NCBI RefSeq assembly: GCF_900129975.1 | Contig: NZ_FSRG01000003.1 | Span: forward strand, 1 to 64,000 | Length of the DNA: 64,000 nucleotides | Source of the DNA: Halodesulfovibrio marinisediminis DSM 17456 | GTDB lineage: Bacteria > Desulfobacterota > Desulfovibrionia > Desulfovibrionales > Desulfovibrionaceae | Direction: 5' to 3' | In this document: positions 43,739 to 52,790 of the stretch, piece by piece | Layout of the letters: every line of letters begins with the position of its first letter | Numbering within the stretch: position 1 is the stretch's first letter | Translations under genes and position numbers: made by a program | The notes under the pieces: generated by a model | Databases searched by the model: none | What the model was told of the DNA's origin: nothing | Seen by the model: the letters and a program-made list of their open reading frames with translations, nothing else

Positions 43739-44377
43739 ATGATTGTCTCAACACTTAGCATTTCCGAAGCTGTAACTGCCCTCAAACAGGGAGAAGTTAT
43801 TTGTTATCCCACTGAAACTTTTTATGCAGTGGGCTGCAACGCGCTTGATCCGCTTGCAGTAGAGGCTGTTTACAAGGCAAAAAAACGTTCTGGCTCCATG
43901 CCTTTACCGGTACTTATCGGAAGCATTGATCAATTGCGACTTGTAACAGATGTTTCTTCAGATATCGTGCATGCGTTGGCTAATCGTTTCTGGCCAGGTT
44001 CCCTGTCTATTTTAGTGACTGCATCTGACCGTATTTCTCCAGTTCTTACAGGTGAAACCGGTAGGGTTGCCGTGCGTGTAACCCCGCATCCAGTTGCTCA
44101 AAAGTTGTGCATTGAAGCAGGCGTTCCATTGGTTTCAACCAGTGCTAATATGAGCGGACGTCCTGCAGTGACCGCAGCGTCTGCACTTGATCCGGAACTG
44201 ACAGAAAATGTGGCAGGTGTGGTCGATCTTGAACCTGCACCGGCAGGTGGTTTGGCATCAACATTGGTTGAGATTGTTGGTCCCCGTGCAGTACGGATTG
44301 TGCGTAATGGTGCTGTTTCTGAGATTGAACTGCGCACCTCTGGATTAGCAGTTGTGCCGCGAGTCGCAGGCGCATAA
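43739..44377 (+). CDS. L-threonylcarbamoyladenylate synthase (Sua5/YciO/YrdC family)
   Basis: The product is 212 aa from the ATG at 43739, with GAGGTAGG upstream. A longer frame from 43679 is not conserved. It has GEVICYPTETFYAVGCNA, VYKAKKRSGSMPLPVLI, RFWPGSLSILV, RVAVRVTPHPVA and VPLVSTSANMSGRPAV, the YrdC nucleotide-binding signature. The family makes threonylcarbamoyl-AMP for the t6A tRNA modification. It lacks the extra Sua5 C-terminal domain. YciO-like paralogues of unknown function look similar, so the symbol is left open. Confidence 0.9.
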   Translation: MIVSTLSISEAVTALKQGEVICYPTETFYAVGCNALDPLAVEAVYKAKKRSGSMPLPVLIGSIDQLRLVTDVSSDIVHALANRFWPGSLSILVTASDRISPVLTGETGRVAVRVTPHPVAQKLCIEAGVPLVSTSANMSGRPAVTAASALDPELTENVAGVVDLEPAPAGGLASTLVEIVGPRAVRIVRNGAVSEIELRTSGLAVVPRVAGA

Positions 44378-44723
44378 TTTTCTAGAGATATACTTGAAAA
44401 TGGTAACAGTCGTAGAGCTGATTGAAAGTAAAAAGTTTTTTGTACAACTGTTGGCATTTTTTTAGGTTGGTTCAAATCTTTTTACAGAAGCTGGGATGTG
44501 ATTTTTTTGCATGTTTTTCGGGATGCTATAGATACCGGAGCTTGCGAAGATTCTAATAAGCTTTGGAGCGTTATGGCACCCTTTGTGCAGATATCCCTTC
44601 ATATCCTTCTTTTTTTAAAAAGCACCTCTCTAGTGGTCAGGGAGGTGCTTTTTTGTTGTACTATTTTTACGCGTTATACTTAAGCTACACCTACTCACGC
44701 TATGTAATAAAGGAGAGAGACTC
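44378..44723. other. intergenic region before Nudix gene
   Basis: This 346-base AT-rich stretch has no gene I can support. A good terminator lies at 44617-44655. Nothing else was recognised. Confidence 0.5.
44617..44655 (+). terminator. terminator upstream of Nudix gene
   Basis: AAAAAAGCACCTCTCT pairs with AGGGAGGTGCTTTTTT around a short loop. It ends any transcript from the yrdC-type gene. Confidence 0.85.
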
Positions 44724-45185
44724 ATGAGTATAACTTATGATATACCGTGCCCTAATTGTTCTGCGCCTGTTACCATGTACCGAAATCCGGCGCCTACAGT
44801 TGATATCGTTATTTATGACCCCAATCAGGGCGTCGTGTTGATAGAGCGTGCTAATGAACCGCATGGGTGGGCATTGCCTGGGGGCTTTATTGACTATGGG
44901 GAAACCTGTGAGGCGGCTGCAATCCGTGAAGCAAAGGAAGAGACGAATCTTGATGTCACTCTAACCGAACTCATTGGTGTGTACTCTGACCCTACAAGAG
45001 ATCCAAGACACCACACAATGAGCGTCGCATATAGCGCTGTGGCAAATGATGTTTCTATTTTAACGGCTGGTGATGATGCACAAAATGCTCGCTTTTTCCC
45101 GCTGGAGTCCTTGCCGCACATAGTGTTTGACCATAATTTAATAGTTGAGGATTTTGCAAAGCGTCTCAAACGATTGAATAAGTAA
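44724..45185 (+). CDS. Nudix hydrolase
   Basis: The 153-aa product has an N-terminal CPNC pair. The Nudix box follows at GGFIDYGETCEAAAIREAKEE, in which the usual Gly after the second EE is replaced by Asn. VYSDPTRDPRHHTMSVAY is also typical of the ADP-ribose pyrophosphatase/NUDT group. A strong AAAGGAGAG site precedes the ATG. It hydrolyses a nucleoside diphosphate linked to X, but X is unknown. It is upstream of glgA but separated from it by a hairpin. Confidence 0.88.
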   Translation: MSITYDIPCPNCSAPVTMYRNPAPTVDIVIYDPNQGVVLIERANEPHGWALPGGFIDYGETCEAAAIREAKEETNLDVTLTELIGVYSDPTRDPRHHTMSVAYSAVANDVSILTAGDDAQNARFFPLESLPHIVFDHNLIVEDFAKRLKRLNK

Positions 45186-45241
45186 CGCGTCAAAATCGAT
45201 AAATCATGTCCTGAAAAATACTGCTACGCTATTGTTGTTGC

Positions 45242-45269
45242 AGGTCGACATTTTTATAAATGTCGACCT
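45242..45269. terminator. hairpin between Nudix gene and glgA
   Basis: AGGTCGACATTT pairs exactly with AAATGTCGACCT around TTAT. It is followed by TTC only, so termination would be modest. It may separate the Nudix gene from the glgA-glgB transcript. Confidence 0.65.
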
Positions 45270-45299
45270 TTCAATACGCAAACTAACGAGGAGCATAGT

Positions 45300-46754
45300 G
45301 TGGGGGCAGACGTAGTATTTATCGCATCTGAGATTTTTCCGTTTTCAAAAACGGGTGGTCTTGGAGATGTTTTGGGTGCGTTACCTTTGGCTTTACACAA
45401 TAAAGGGATTAAAACAGCGGTAATTACGCCTTTTTATGGAAGAATAGGTACTGCTGAATACGATATTCGTCTCGCATGGTCAGATGTTCCGGTGGGGTAT
45501 CCTTGGGCCCCGATTACTGCGGACGTGTATCAAGCTGATTATAAAGGAATGCCTGTCTATTTTATTCATCGTAGTGAATATTTCGACAGGCGTTTTTATT
45601 ATTGTAATCATCGCGGTGATTTTTTTGATAATGCTGAGCGTTTTATATTTTTTAACAGAGCAGCACAAAGCTTGATGGAGCGGTTTGAAACTGCCCCGCA
45701 GATTATCCATGCGCATGACTGGCAGGCTGCGCTTTCACCTGCGTATCTTTACTATAATCGTATGAAGAACCCGTTCTGGGAAGACACTCGTTCCGTATTT
45801 ACTATCCATAATCTTGCATTTCAGGGACGTTTTGCATCGCGTCTTTTTGAAAATTGTGGCCTTCCACCTTCCGCATGGTCAATGCATGGCGTTGAGTTTT
45901 ATGGTGATTTTAACTTCATGAAAGCTGGCATTTCGTACGCAGATAAAATCACCACCGTATCACCAAACTACTCCAAAGAAATTTTAACACAGCAATTCGG
46001 TTGTGATCTGCATAATGTTTTGATGGCACGTAAAGATCGCCTGCATGGAATTTTGAATGGTGCAGATTATGACGTTTGGAATCCTGAAAATAATAAGTAC
46101 CTGGCTAAGGCATATACAAGAAATAATGTTCGGGGAAAACGAACCTGCAAATGTAGTTTAATTGAAGAGCTTGGGCTTGATCCGGAGCTTAAGAAACGTC
46201 CTCTGCTTGGCTTCATTGGACGCCTGCGAAAGCAGAAGGGCGTGAATATGCTGGTGGATGTTATTCCTGAGCTTATGGAGAAAAATGTAGGGCTTGTAGT
46301 GCTTGGTGAAGGTAATCTGGAACGTGAAGCTACTCTCCTCAATTACATGGAAACATATCCGAAAAAAATGTGCACAATTGTGGATTACACAGAAGAGCTT
46401 GCCCATAAGATTCAGGCAGCTTCGGATATATTCTTAATGCCTTCAACATATGAACCATGTGGCCTCACCCAGTTGTATGCATTGAAGTTTGGTACCATTC
46501 CGGTAGCCAGTGCTGTAGGCGGATTGCATGATACAATAATGTCTTGGCCGCACCCTCATGCCACTGGGTTTACATTCGAAAACATTAACAGTGGTGCTTT
46601 TATTGATTCGATTAGTGACGCTATAGATGTATGGGAAAATAACCCTCGCGAGTTCCGGAGGATAATCGGACGAGCCATGGCGAAGGATTTCTCTTGGGAC
46701 AAGGCTGCTAACGAGTATGTGGCGTTATACAAAGAGCTTGGCCTGCGCACGTAA
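45300..46754 (+). CDS. glgA: glycogen synthase (ADP-glucose type)
   Basis: GlgA extends alpha-1,4-glucan chains. The 484-aa product starts at GTG with GAGGAG seven bases upstream. It begins [20 protein letters not shown] with the KTGGLGD sugar-nucleotide motif. [24 protein letters not shown] and [19 protein letters not shown] are the other GT5 blocks. It is 23 bases upstream of the branching-enzyme start, so glgA and glgB form an operon. The GT-B fold appears complete. Confidence 0.94.
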   Translation: MGADVVFIASEIFPFSKTGGLGDVLGALPLALHNKGIKTAVITPFYGRIGTAEYDIRLAWSDVPVGYPWAPITADVYQADYKGMPVYFIHRSEYFDRRFYYCNHRGDFFDNAERFIFFNRAAQSLMERFETAPQIIHAHDWQAALSPAYLYYNRMKNPFWEDTRSVFTIHNLAFQGRFASRLFENCGLPPSAWSMHGVEFYGDFNFMKAGISYADKITTVSPNYSKEILTQQFGCDLHNVLMARKDRLHGILNGADYDVWNPENNKYLAKAYTRNNVRGKRTCKCSLIEELGLDPELKKRPLLGFIGRLRKQKGVNMLVDVIPELMEKNVGLVVLGEGNLEREATLLNYMETYPKKMCTIVDYTEELAHKIQAASDIFLMPSTYEPCGLTQLYALKFGTIPVASAVGGLHDTIMSWPHPHATGFTFENINSGAFIDSISDAIDVWENNPREFRRIIGRAMAKDFSWDKAANEYVALYKELGLRT

Positions 46755-46777
46755 CAGTATAGAATTTGGAGCATATA

Positions 46778-48700
46778 ATGAGGGGTAAATTAAAGAGCGT
46801 TCCGGCTTTTTTTGAACCGTTTGATTTATATTTATTCGGCAAAGGAACGCACTGGGATTTATATCGTTTCCTTGGAGCGCATTCGGTTGAGGTAGATGGC
46901 GTGAAGGGATACCGCTTTGCAGTGTGGGCACCGAATGCTCAGGAGGTACACGTTGCTGGTGATTTTAACGAATGGCATTTCAGAGAACTTCCTTTGTACC
47001 CAGTGGGAGAATCTGGCATATGGGCAGCATTTGTTGCCGGAGTACAGAAAGGTCAGTTATATAAGTTCAGCGTCCTAGGAGAAGATGGGCGGGATGTATA
47101 CAAAGTTGACCCCTTTGCTTTTTATTGTGAGCTTCGTCCCGGTGTTGCTTCTCGTACATGGGAGCTGGACAACTATACATGGGCAGATGATGAGTGGATG
47201 CAGGAGCGGCGTAAGCAAGGTCCTCCCTTGGATCAGCCAATATCTATTTATGAAGTTCATCTTGGATCATGGTGCCGTGATCATGATTCCGAAAGCGACG
47301 GGTTCTTGCCATACGGGCAAATTGCCGAATTGCTCATTAACTATGTGAAGGACATGGGCTTTACCCATGTAGAATTACTTCCGGTAGCAGAACATCCACT
47401 TGATGAATCATGGGGTTACCAAACCAGTAACTACTATGCGCCAACATCTCGATTTGGTACGCCGGAAGAATTTAAAGGTTTTGTCGATGCGTTGCATAAC
47501 GCAGGTATTGGTATCTTTCTTGATTGGGTTCCAGCACATTTTCCTAAAGATGACTGGTGCCTTGGACGGTTCGACGGAAGTGCGCTTTACGAGCACCTTG
47601 ATCCTCAACTTGGTGAGCACCCTGATTGGGGAACGTACATATTTAATTATGGGCGGCATGAAGTTCGTAACTTTTTGTTTTCAAATGCTCTGTACTGGTT
47701 GCGTGAGTTTCATATAGACGGGCTTCGCATAGATGCCGTCGCTTCCATGCTGTATCTCGATTATTCCCGATGTGAAGGGGAGTGGTGTCCGAATAAATAC
47801 GGCGGACGTGAAAATCTTGAAGCAATAGATTTTTTACGGGAGCTTAACCGCGTGGCGCATGAGCAGTTTCCAGGTGTGGCCATGATCGCCGAAGAGTCCA
47901 CCTCGTGGCCGGGAGTTTCTCGCCCTCTTTATACAGGGGGGCTCGGGTTTACGTTCAAGTGGAATATGGGCTGGATGCACGACAGTCTTACTTATTTCTC
48001 TACTGATCCAATCTATCGAAGTTACGCCCACAATAGTCTTACTTTCAGTATGCTCTATGCCTTTAGTGAGAACTTTATTCTTCCGCTATCCCATGATGAA
48101 GTTGTGCACGGAAAGGGAACAATTTTGAGCAAAATGAGTGGCGATGTTTGGCAACAACAAGCCAACCTTCGGCTCCTGTTCTCATACATGTGGGCGCACC
48201 CTGGTAAGAAGATGATCTTTATGGGGAGTGAGTTCGGGCAGTGGAATGAATGGAACCCAAGGGAGGAAATAGATTGGTGTCTTCTTCAATTTCCTGCACA
48301 TGATGGTATTCGTACTCTCGTGCGGGACCTTAACCGCATGCTGGTAACTGAAGAAGCTATGCACAAAGACGATGTTAGCTGGGAGGGCTTCAGGTGGGTT
48401 GATTTTTCTGATTATGGGGCGTCTGTAATAAGCTTCGTCCGTATGGGGGGCGATGGTGCTCCTCTGTTCTGGATATTTAACTTCACTCCTGTGGTGCGAC
48501 ATCATTATCGTGTTGCTAGTCCCAAATGCGGTGTGTGGGAAGAAATTCTCAATAGCGACAGTATGTATTACGGGGGCTCCAATGTCGGAAACATTGGGGC
48601 AATAGAGACATGTTCGGACGACTTTGGTGGCGAAGGATTCATAGAACTTACACTTCCTCCACTGGGTGCCATATGTTTGAAGTATCAAGGTGGGCGATAG
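46778..48700 (+). CDS. glgB: 1,4-alpha-glucan branching enzyme (GH13)
   Basis: GlgB introduces alpha-1,6 branches. The product is 640 aa from the ATG at 46778, with GGAG six bases upstream. A TTG at 46766 is less likely. It has a CBM48-like N-domain (RFAVWAPNAQEVHVAGDFNEW). The GH13 barrel carries the nucleophile Asp in GLRIDAVASM, the acid Glu in MIAEEST and the conserved LSHDEVVHGKG. GSEFGQWNEWNP and the C-terminal beta domain are also typical. A terminator follows. Confidence 0.95.
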   Translation: MRGKLKSVPAFFEPFDLYLFGKGTHWDLYRFLGAHSVEVDGVKGYRFAVWAPNAQEVHVAGDFNEWHFRELPLYPVGESGIWAAFVAGVQKGQLYKFSVLGEDGRDVYKVDPFAFYCELRPGVASRTWELDNYTWADDEWMQERRKQGPPLDQPISIYEVHLGSWCRDHDSESDGFLPYGQIAELLINYVKDMGFTHVELLPVAEHPLDESWGYQTSNYYAPTSRFGTPEEFKGFVDALHNAGIGIFLDWVPAHFPKDDWCLGRFDGSALYEHLDPQLGEHPDWGTYIFNYGRHEVRNFLFSNALYWLREFHIDGLRIDAVASMLYLDYSRCEGEWCPNKYGGRENLEAIDFLRELNRVAHEQFPGVAMIAEESTSWPGVSRPLYTGGLGFTFKWNMGWMHDSLTYFSTDPIYRSYAHNSLTFSMLYAFSENFILPLSHDEVVHGKGTILSKMSGDVWQQQANLRLLFSYMWAHPGKKMIFMGSEFGQWNEWNPREEIDWCLLQFPAHDGIRTLVRDLNRMLVTEEAMHKDDVSWEGFRWVDFSDYGASVISFVRMGGDGAPLFWIFNFTPVVRHHYRVASPKCGVWEEILNSDSMYYGGSNVGNIGAIETCSDDFGGEGFIELTLPPLGAICLKYQGGR

Positions 48701-48845
48701 GGAGAAGAATGTGCCTGCAGTGCTTGAGTTGTGTTGTCTTCGATGTGCAAAGGTGCCAGTGCGTTGTATCTTCGCGAGAGGAGTGCCCGTTTGACTACGA
48801 TTAGGCGAGTGAGGACGTTTTTGGGATATTGAGTTGTGGTTTTAA

Positions 48846-48881
48846 GGCGCTGTGAACAGAAGTTCTTGCGCCATTTTTTTT
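48846..48881 (+). terminator. glgB terminator
   Basis: GGCGC-TGT-GAAC pairs with GTTC-TT-GCGCC around AGAA, followed by ATTTTTTTTG. Confidence 0.75.
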
Positions 48882-48931
48882 GTACGAGTACTGCTTGATA
48901 GTTATGTAAGGCGATAAATATTACTTGTTAG

Positions 48932-48990
48932 GGTCAAGGGGGGTGACTTTCCTTGCGGGTTATAGGGCAACGCCCTGCCCGCCGGAGGCA
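48932..48990 (+). repeat. hairpin repeat of a second type, ending GCCGGAGGCA
   Basis: GGGTCAAGGGGGGTGACTTT precedes a GCGGGTTATAGGG/CCCTGCCCGC-type hairpin around CAACG, then GCCGGAGGCATCG. It shares the CCGCCGGAGGCA-like end with repeats A, B and C but has a different stem. It sits 26 bases upstream of the asparaginase gene. Confidence 0.55.
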
Positions 48991-49015
48991 TCGCCGATAA
49001 AAAAGGTGAGATATA

Positions 49016-49921
49016 ATGGAACCGAAAATTATTGTTCACGGTGGTGCATGGACAATTCCTGACGATCGCAAGCAGGCTCACCTTGATGGGTGCCGTAACG
49101 CTGTTGAGGCAGCATACCCGTTGTTGTTGCAGGGTGCGAGTGCTCTTGATGCTGTTCAGGCTGCGATTAATGTTCTTGAAAAGGATGATACATTTGATGC
49201 AGGCCGTGGAGCAGTGTTGAATGCTGATGGTCAGATTGAGCTTGATGCATCCATTATGGACGGTAAAGATTTAAATTTTGGCGCGGTTGCTGGTGTTCGT
49301 CGATTTATGACTCCGGTAGACATTGCGCGCAAGGTTTTAGAAACAGAATTTTGTTTCCTTATAGGCGAAGGTGCTGAGCGATTTGCTCGTGAACAAGGAC
49401 TCACAGAGTGTGATCCTCGTGATCTGTTTGTAGAGCGAGAGCTGCAGTTGTATGAAAAACTTCGCAGTAAGGACGGGTATTCAACCCATGATGCTTTTGC
49501 TCCAATGCCGAAAGGCACAGTAGGCGCAGTTGCCCTTGATAAAGATGGTAATATTGCAGCATCAACGTCTACAGGCGGTACCCCATACAAATTACCGGGT
49601 CGTGTGGGGGATTCCCCTATCTGTGGTGCTGGAGTGTATGCCGATAACGAACTGGGCGGAGCCTCTTGCACAGGATTCGGTGAAGGAGTTATCCGTACGC
49701 TTATGTGCGCCAAGGCGTGTGAGTACCTGAGTCAACATGATGCATCATTAGCAGCAAAAGAGGCTATTGAAATGCTGTATCGCCGAGTGCAAGGACATGC
49801 AGGGGTTATCTTGCTGGATAAGGACGGTAACTACGGAATTTATCATAATACAGATCACATGGCCCATGCGTATGTTTTGCCGGATGGTACGATACATACT
49901 ACGGTTCATAAGGATTCGTAA
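49016..49921 (+). CDS. isoaspartyl peptidase/L-asparaginase (Ntn-hydrolase, family T2)
   Basis: The 301-aa product opens PKIIVHGGAWTIPDDRKQAH. It has DTFDAGRGAVLNADGQIELDA and the autocleavage/catalytic Thr168 in MPKGTVGAVALDKDGN. ASTSTGGTPYKLPGRVGDSP and the GEGVIRTLMC segment follow. Family members self-cleave before the Thr and hydrolyse isoaspartyl dipeptides or asparagine. An AAGGTGAG site precedes the ATG. It stands alone, with a terminator behind. Length is close to the bacterial norm of about 310. Confidence 0.92.
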   Translation: MEPKIIVHGGAWTIPDDRKQAHLDGCRNAVEAAYPLLLQGASALDAVQAAINVLEKDDTFDAGRGAVLNADGQIELDASIMDGKDLNFGAVAGVRRFMTPVDIARKVLETEFCFLIGEGAERFAREQGLTECDPRDLFVERELQLYEKLRSKDGYSTHDAFAPMPKGTVGAVALDKDGNIAASTSTGGTPYKLPGRVGDSPICGAGVYADNELGGASCTGFGEGVIRTLMCAKACEYLSQHDASLAAKEAIEMLYRRVQGHAGVILLDKDGNYGIYHNTDHMAHAYVLPDGTIHTTVHKDS

Positions 49922-49928
49922 AAAAGAA

Positions 49929-49957
49929 AAGCCGCTCAAATAGAGCGGCTTTTTTTA
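49929..49957. terminator. bidirectional terminator
   Basis: AGCCGCTC pairs with GAGCGGCT around AAATA and is flanked by A and T runs. It serves the asparaginase gene and the convergent sulfite reductase gene. Confidence 0.9.
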
Positions 49958-49978
49958 TTGTAAATGTGGCTTGGGAGC

Positions 49979-50617
49979 TTATACGCCCATTGCTTCACGG
50001 ATTGCTTCGATACCGTGTTCTTCTACGTAGCGAGCTACGCGCTGCTTTTTCTTAGCAGTTTCGTTGTAGTGGGTGAGGAAGCGGTTGAGAAGATCGAGAG
50101 CTTCTTCTTCGGTAAGATTGTCCGCGAGAGTATCTGCGATACGTGGACGGGAGCCGGAGTTACCACCGATAACCATAGTCCAACCTTTTTTACCGCCAAT
50201 GAAGCCGATGTCACGGATGTGGCTTTCGGAACAGCCGATAGGACAGCCACAAACGCCAACTTTGATTTTAGCAGCAGTTTTGAGGGTGCCGATTTTTTCG
50301 GTAAGGGTTTTGCCGAGACCTAAGGAATCGCACTGACCCATTTTACACCAGTCGGTACCAGGGCAAGCCTGAATGTAGTGACCACCAATGCGGAATGGTA
50401 CTTCTTCAGCTGCGTTTGCCATGTCTTCTTCATTAAGACCGATGAGCGCGATACGCTGACCGGAAGTAATTTTGAGAAGAGGTACATCGTACTTGTCTGC
50501 TACGTCTGCGAGCTGACGAAGTTCGTCTGCGGTTACAACACCGGAAGGTGGGGTGAGACGAATCTGATATGTTTCTTTGTCGCGCTGAATAAGTGCGCTT
50601 GCAGGTAATGTTGCCAT
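49979..50617 (-). CDS. small assimilatory-type sulfite reductase (siroheme and 4Fe-4S)
   Basis: The product is 212 aa from the ATG at 50617, which follows TTGGAG. A longer frame to 50644 is not conserved. An N-terminal nitrite/sulfite-reductase ferredoxin-like half (YQIRLTPPSGVVTADELRQL) leads to the siroheme/4Fe-4S motifs CPGTDWCKMGQCD and GVCGCPIGCSES. IGGKKGWTMVIGGNSG follows. This small, single-subunit enzyme is characteristic of Desulfovibrio, where it was described as a low-spin sulfite reductase of unclear physiological role. It is not the main dissimilatory DsrAB enzyme. The gene stands alone. Confidence 0.93.
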   Translation of the reverse strand: MATLPASALIQRDKETYQIRLTPPSGVVTADELRQLADVADKYDVPLLKITSGQRIALIGLNEEDMANAAEEVPFRIGGHYIQACPGTDWCKMGQCDSLGLGKTLTEKIGTLKTAAKIKVGVCGCPIGCSESHIRDIGFIGGKKGWTMVIGGNSGSRPRIADTLADNLTEEEALDLLNRFLTHYNETAKKKQRVARYVEEHGIEAIREAMGV

Positions 50618-51070
50618 GTGTGACTCCAATATATGATGGTACATACGAAAAATTACGTTTCGTTTGAAGCAAAGGATTCAGATAGCAAAACAGTTTTACC
50701 TTGTGCAAGGGAGAATTAGATAATGAATTTTGTCACGATCTAATGTTTGTAAAAACAGTGTGTTGTAAAATGTATGGTGGGTGGTCTTTTTGCGATAATG
50801 AATAAAATTGAATGAATGTTGCAATACAGAAACAAAAGTTACGCTTGGAATGGGATAACATTCAAGAGTGTGATCCTTGAATTGCTAGTTGAGATAACGT
50901 TTCATTTCGCTGGAGATCTGCCAGAAGCAAGAAAAACGGCGTAATATCAGAGGAAGAATACTACTTGGCGTTTGTTGAGAACAGGGGAAGACTTACCTCG
51001 TTAACCTCCTCACCTAACTTGTGTTCTAAATCGGGGCGGCATGTGGGTACCGCCCCTCATATGAGAATGT
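50618..51070. other. intergenic region between sulfite reductase and DUF169 genes
   Basis: A stretch of 453 bases holds the sulfite-reductase promoter region and, near 51033-51056, a GGGGCGG...CCGCCCC hairpin that could end the DUF169 transcript. A TTTTGTCACGATC near 50732 is not a convincing CRP-type site. No gene was recognised. Confidence 0.5.
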
Positions 51071-51847
51071 TTATTTAGATTTTTTGAAGATGATGAGCGG
51101 ACAGTTTTTACATACATCCTGACCAGGGAAGCCGTCGCCAGGTTTAGTAATGGAAGAACTACCGAGATTTTCAATGCGTTCGAGCAGACGTTCGTAGGTC
51201 GCGATCATCTTTTCTCCAGGGATCATAACGTTGATTTCACCGCGTTCTGTTTTACCTGCGTTGTAGCTGCCGGAGCATGACGGAACCATGTTGAACTCGT
51301 TCGTAATATAAGAGAATACAGTGCCGCCACAGGCAGAGGAGTTCATGGTGATTGCAGGACGGAGAGGGTGGGTGTCCGTAGCCGCCATGTAGTCAACAGC
51401 AAGGTGATATGCCTGCATGTTATCTACATAGAAGTGAACAACGTCCGGAGTCTTAGTTGCGCTTGCGAGCGGCATAACAGCTATGCCGATCAACCCTTCA
51501 GGCATCTGGGATTTAGTTTCAATAAAACGCTTCGCTTGTTCAGGGTTGCGTGTGTATTTTGCGTGGCTTTTTACTTCTGCTTCATCAAGACCTTTCCAGC
51601 CGAAGCTGTAATGAGCGTTGGAGCAATAGAGCATTTCTTTTGTGCCGTATACGTTTTGACCTTTCATGCGTGCAGCAATTTCCCACTGGCAGTAAGTCAT
51701 TGGCTTTACTGGTACGTGTACTTCGTTCTCTTCGAGGTACTTATCAGCTTCTGCCTGATCATAGAAAAATTTGATTGCAATCGGGTAGTGATAGAGGCGC
51801 ATTTCGCGCATCAGGGTTGCTTGCATTTCTTTAAAGTCTACGGACAT
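51071..51847 (-). CDS. DUF169 family protein
   Basis: The product is 258 aa from the ATG at 51847, after GGGAGAAG. A longer frame to 51946 is not used. The family signature includes YHYPIAIKFFYD, CQWEIAARMKG, GTKEMLYCSNAHYSFGW, the NSSACGG segment and a VPSCSGSYNAGK block. The C-terminal Cys pair DVCKNCPLIIF could bind a metal or cluster. DUF169 proteins are common in sulfate reducers, methanogens and other anaerobes, and their function is unknown. A link to the sulfite reductase gene 450 bases away is only positional. Confidence 0.88.
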   Translation of the reverse strand: MSVDFKEMQATLMREMRLYHYPIAIKFFYDQAEADKYLEENEVHVPVKPMTYCQWEIAARMKGQNVYGTKEMLYCSNAHYSFGWKGLDEAEVKSHAKYTRNPEQAKRFIETKSQMPEGLIGIAVMPLASATKTPDVVHFYVDNMQAYHLAVDYMAATDTHPLRPAITMNSSACGGTVFSYITNEFNMVPSCSGSYNAGKTERGEINVMIPGEKMIATYERLLERIENLGSSSITKPGDGFPGQDVCKNCPLIIFKKSK

Positions 51848-52299
51848 GATTCTTCTCCCGTTTGTTTCTTGTGAAGATTCAGTCATTCCACCAAGGTAGG
51901 TGGTTGATCTCGTTGTTTTGTGAAAGTGGAATTTCCAATGCGGCATGTAGCCAGCAAAGAAAGCTGAAAAAAGAAGTAAGTCACATTAATTCACAAGCAA
52001 AGTCTATTTTTTCTTAGTCTAGGTGTTGAATTTTGTGATTTTATTCACATGTCGTGGTTTAAGATTGTTGAATAACAGTTTGTTATTCTTTTTTTATAAA
52101 TAGATAAGTGCTGTGCATAGAATAAAGAAAGGCGAATTCCAGCTCAACCCCTCTCCGTTTTTTGCTTGTAACCGGTAGAGTTGCTTTCAGACTCTGTACG
52201 AAATTTGCCGCTCTATAGTATGATGGAACATCGTATGTCGGTGTGACAGTGTGTGCAGGTAGATAAATGAGTATGGGGTAAGAGAAAAGGAATATTGAA
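51848..52299. other. divergent intergenic region with CRP/HcpR-type box
   Basis: This 452-base region lies between divergent genes (DUF169 to the left, PMI-like cupin to the right). It holds the palindrome listed at 52034. Otherwise it is AT-rich and empty. Confidence 0.5.
52034..52049. promoter_or_regulatory. CRP/FNR-type palindrome, HcpR-like
   Basis: TGTGA-N6-TCACA is perfect and is extended on the left by TTT. This matches the class of sites bound by CRP-type regulators. In Desulfovibrio the HcpR regulator is reported to use TTGTGA-N6-TCACAA. The site lies about 187 bases upstream of the DUF169 start and 250 bases from the cupin start, so which gene it serves is unclear. Confidence 0.6.
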
Positions 52300-52662
52300 A
52301 TGCATGAAACAAGAGTCGGTAGCTATGAAACTCCATCACGTTTTCATAAAGTGTTTCGTCCTTGGGGAACGTATCAAGTCATGGGGGAAGGTCCTCGATA
52401 TCAGGTAAGGCGGCTCACGGTATATCCCGGACAGGCTCTGTCCTTACGGAAACATTATCATCGGGCAGAACATTGGATTGTGGTGCGTGGTACAGCGTTG
52501 CTTACTTGTGGTGATGAAAAAAAGTTACTGACAGTAAGTGAGTCAAAGTACGTCCCTGTTGGTATGGTTTACCGCTTGGAAAATCCTGGTAAGTTGAATC
52601 TCGAAGTCATTGAGGTGCAAAGTGGTGAATATGTAGGTGAGGACGATATTGTGCGGTTATGA
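52300..52662 (+). CDS. type II phosphomannose isomerase-like cupin protein
   Basis: The 120-aa product matches the C-terminal isomerase domain of ManC/AlgA bifunctional enzymes. FRPWGTYQVMG, VYPGQALSLRKHYHRAEHW, a WIVVRGTALLT strand, VPVGMVYRLENPGKLNLEVI and EVQSGEYVGEDDIVRL are in family order. The guanylyltransferase half is absent, so this is a stand-alone cupin like several annotated mannose-6-phosphate isomerases. It would interconvert fructose-6-phosphate and mannose-6-phosphate if catalytic. It stands alone between a CRP-type site and a weak terminator. Confidence 0.9.
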   Translation: MHETRVGSYETPSRFHKVFRPWGTYQVMGEGPRYQVRRLTVYPGQALSLRKHYHRAEHWIVVRGTALLTCGDEKKLLTVSESKYVPVGMVYRLENPGKLNLEVIEVQSGEYVGEDDIVRL

Positions 52663-52727
52663 TCGTGCGCATATGCGCATCTCGCAGTTGTAGAGTGCTT
52701 AGGTAAGGACACGAAAGGTTCTTGAAG

Positions 52728-52755
52728 AGGACAGGAGAGTATTTTCCCCTGTCCT
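52728..52755 (+). terminator. weak terminator after PMI-like gene
   Basis: AGGACAGG pairs with CCTGTCCT around a loop of 12 bases. The T-rich stretch follows at 14 bases, so strength is uncertain. Confidence 0.4.
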
Positions 52756-52790
52756 TTGGTACAATGTTTTTTTTGATGCTTGGTCGTAGG

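Larger units (their letters stand above)
48701..49015. other. glgB-asparaginase intergenic region
   Basis: The 315-base stretch contains the glgB terminator and a hairpin repeat at 48932-48990. No further gene or signal was recognised. Confidence 0.5.
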
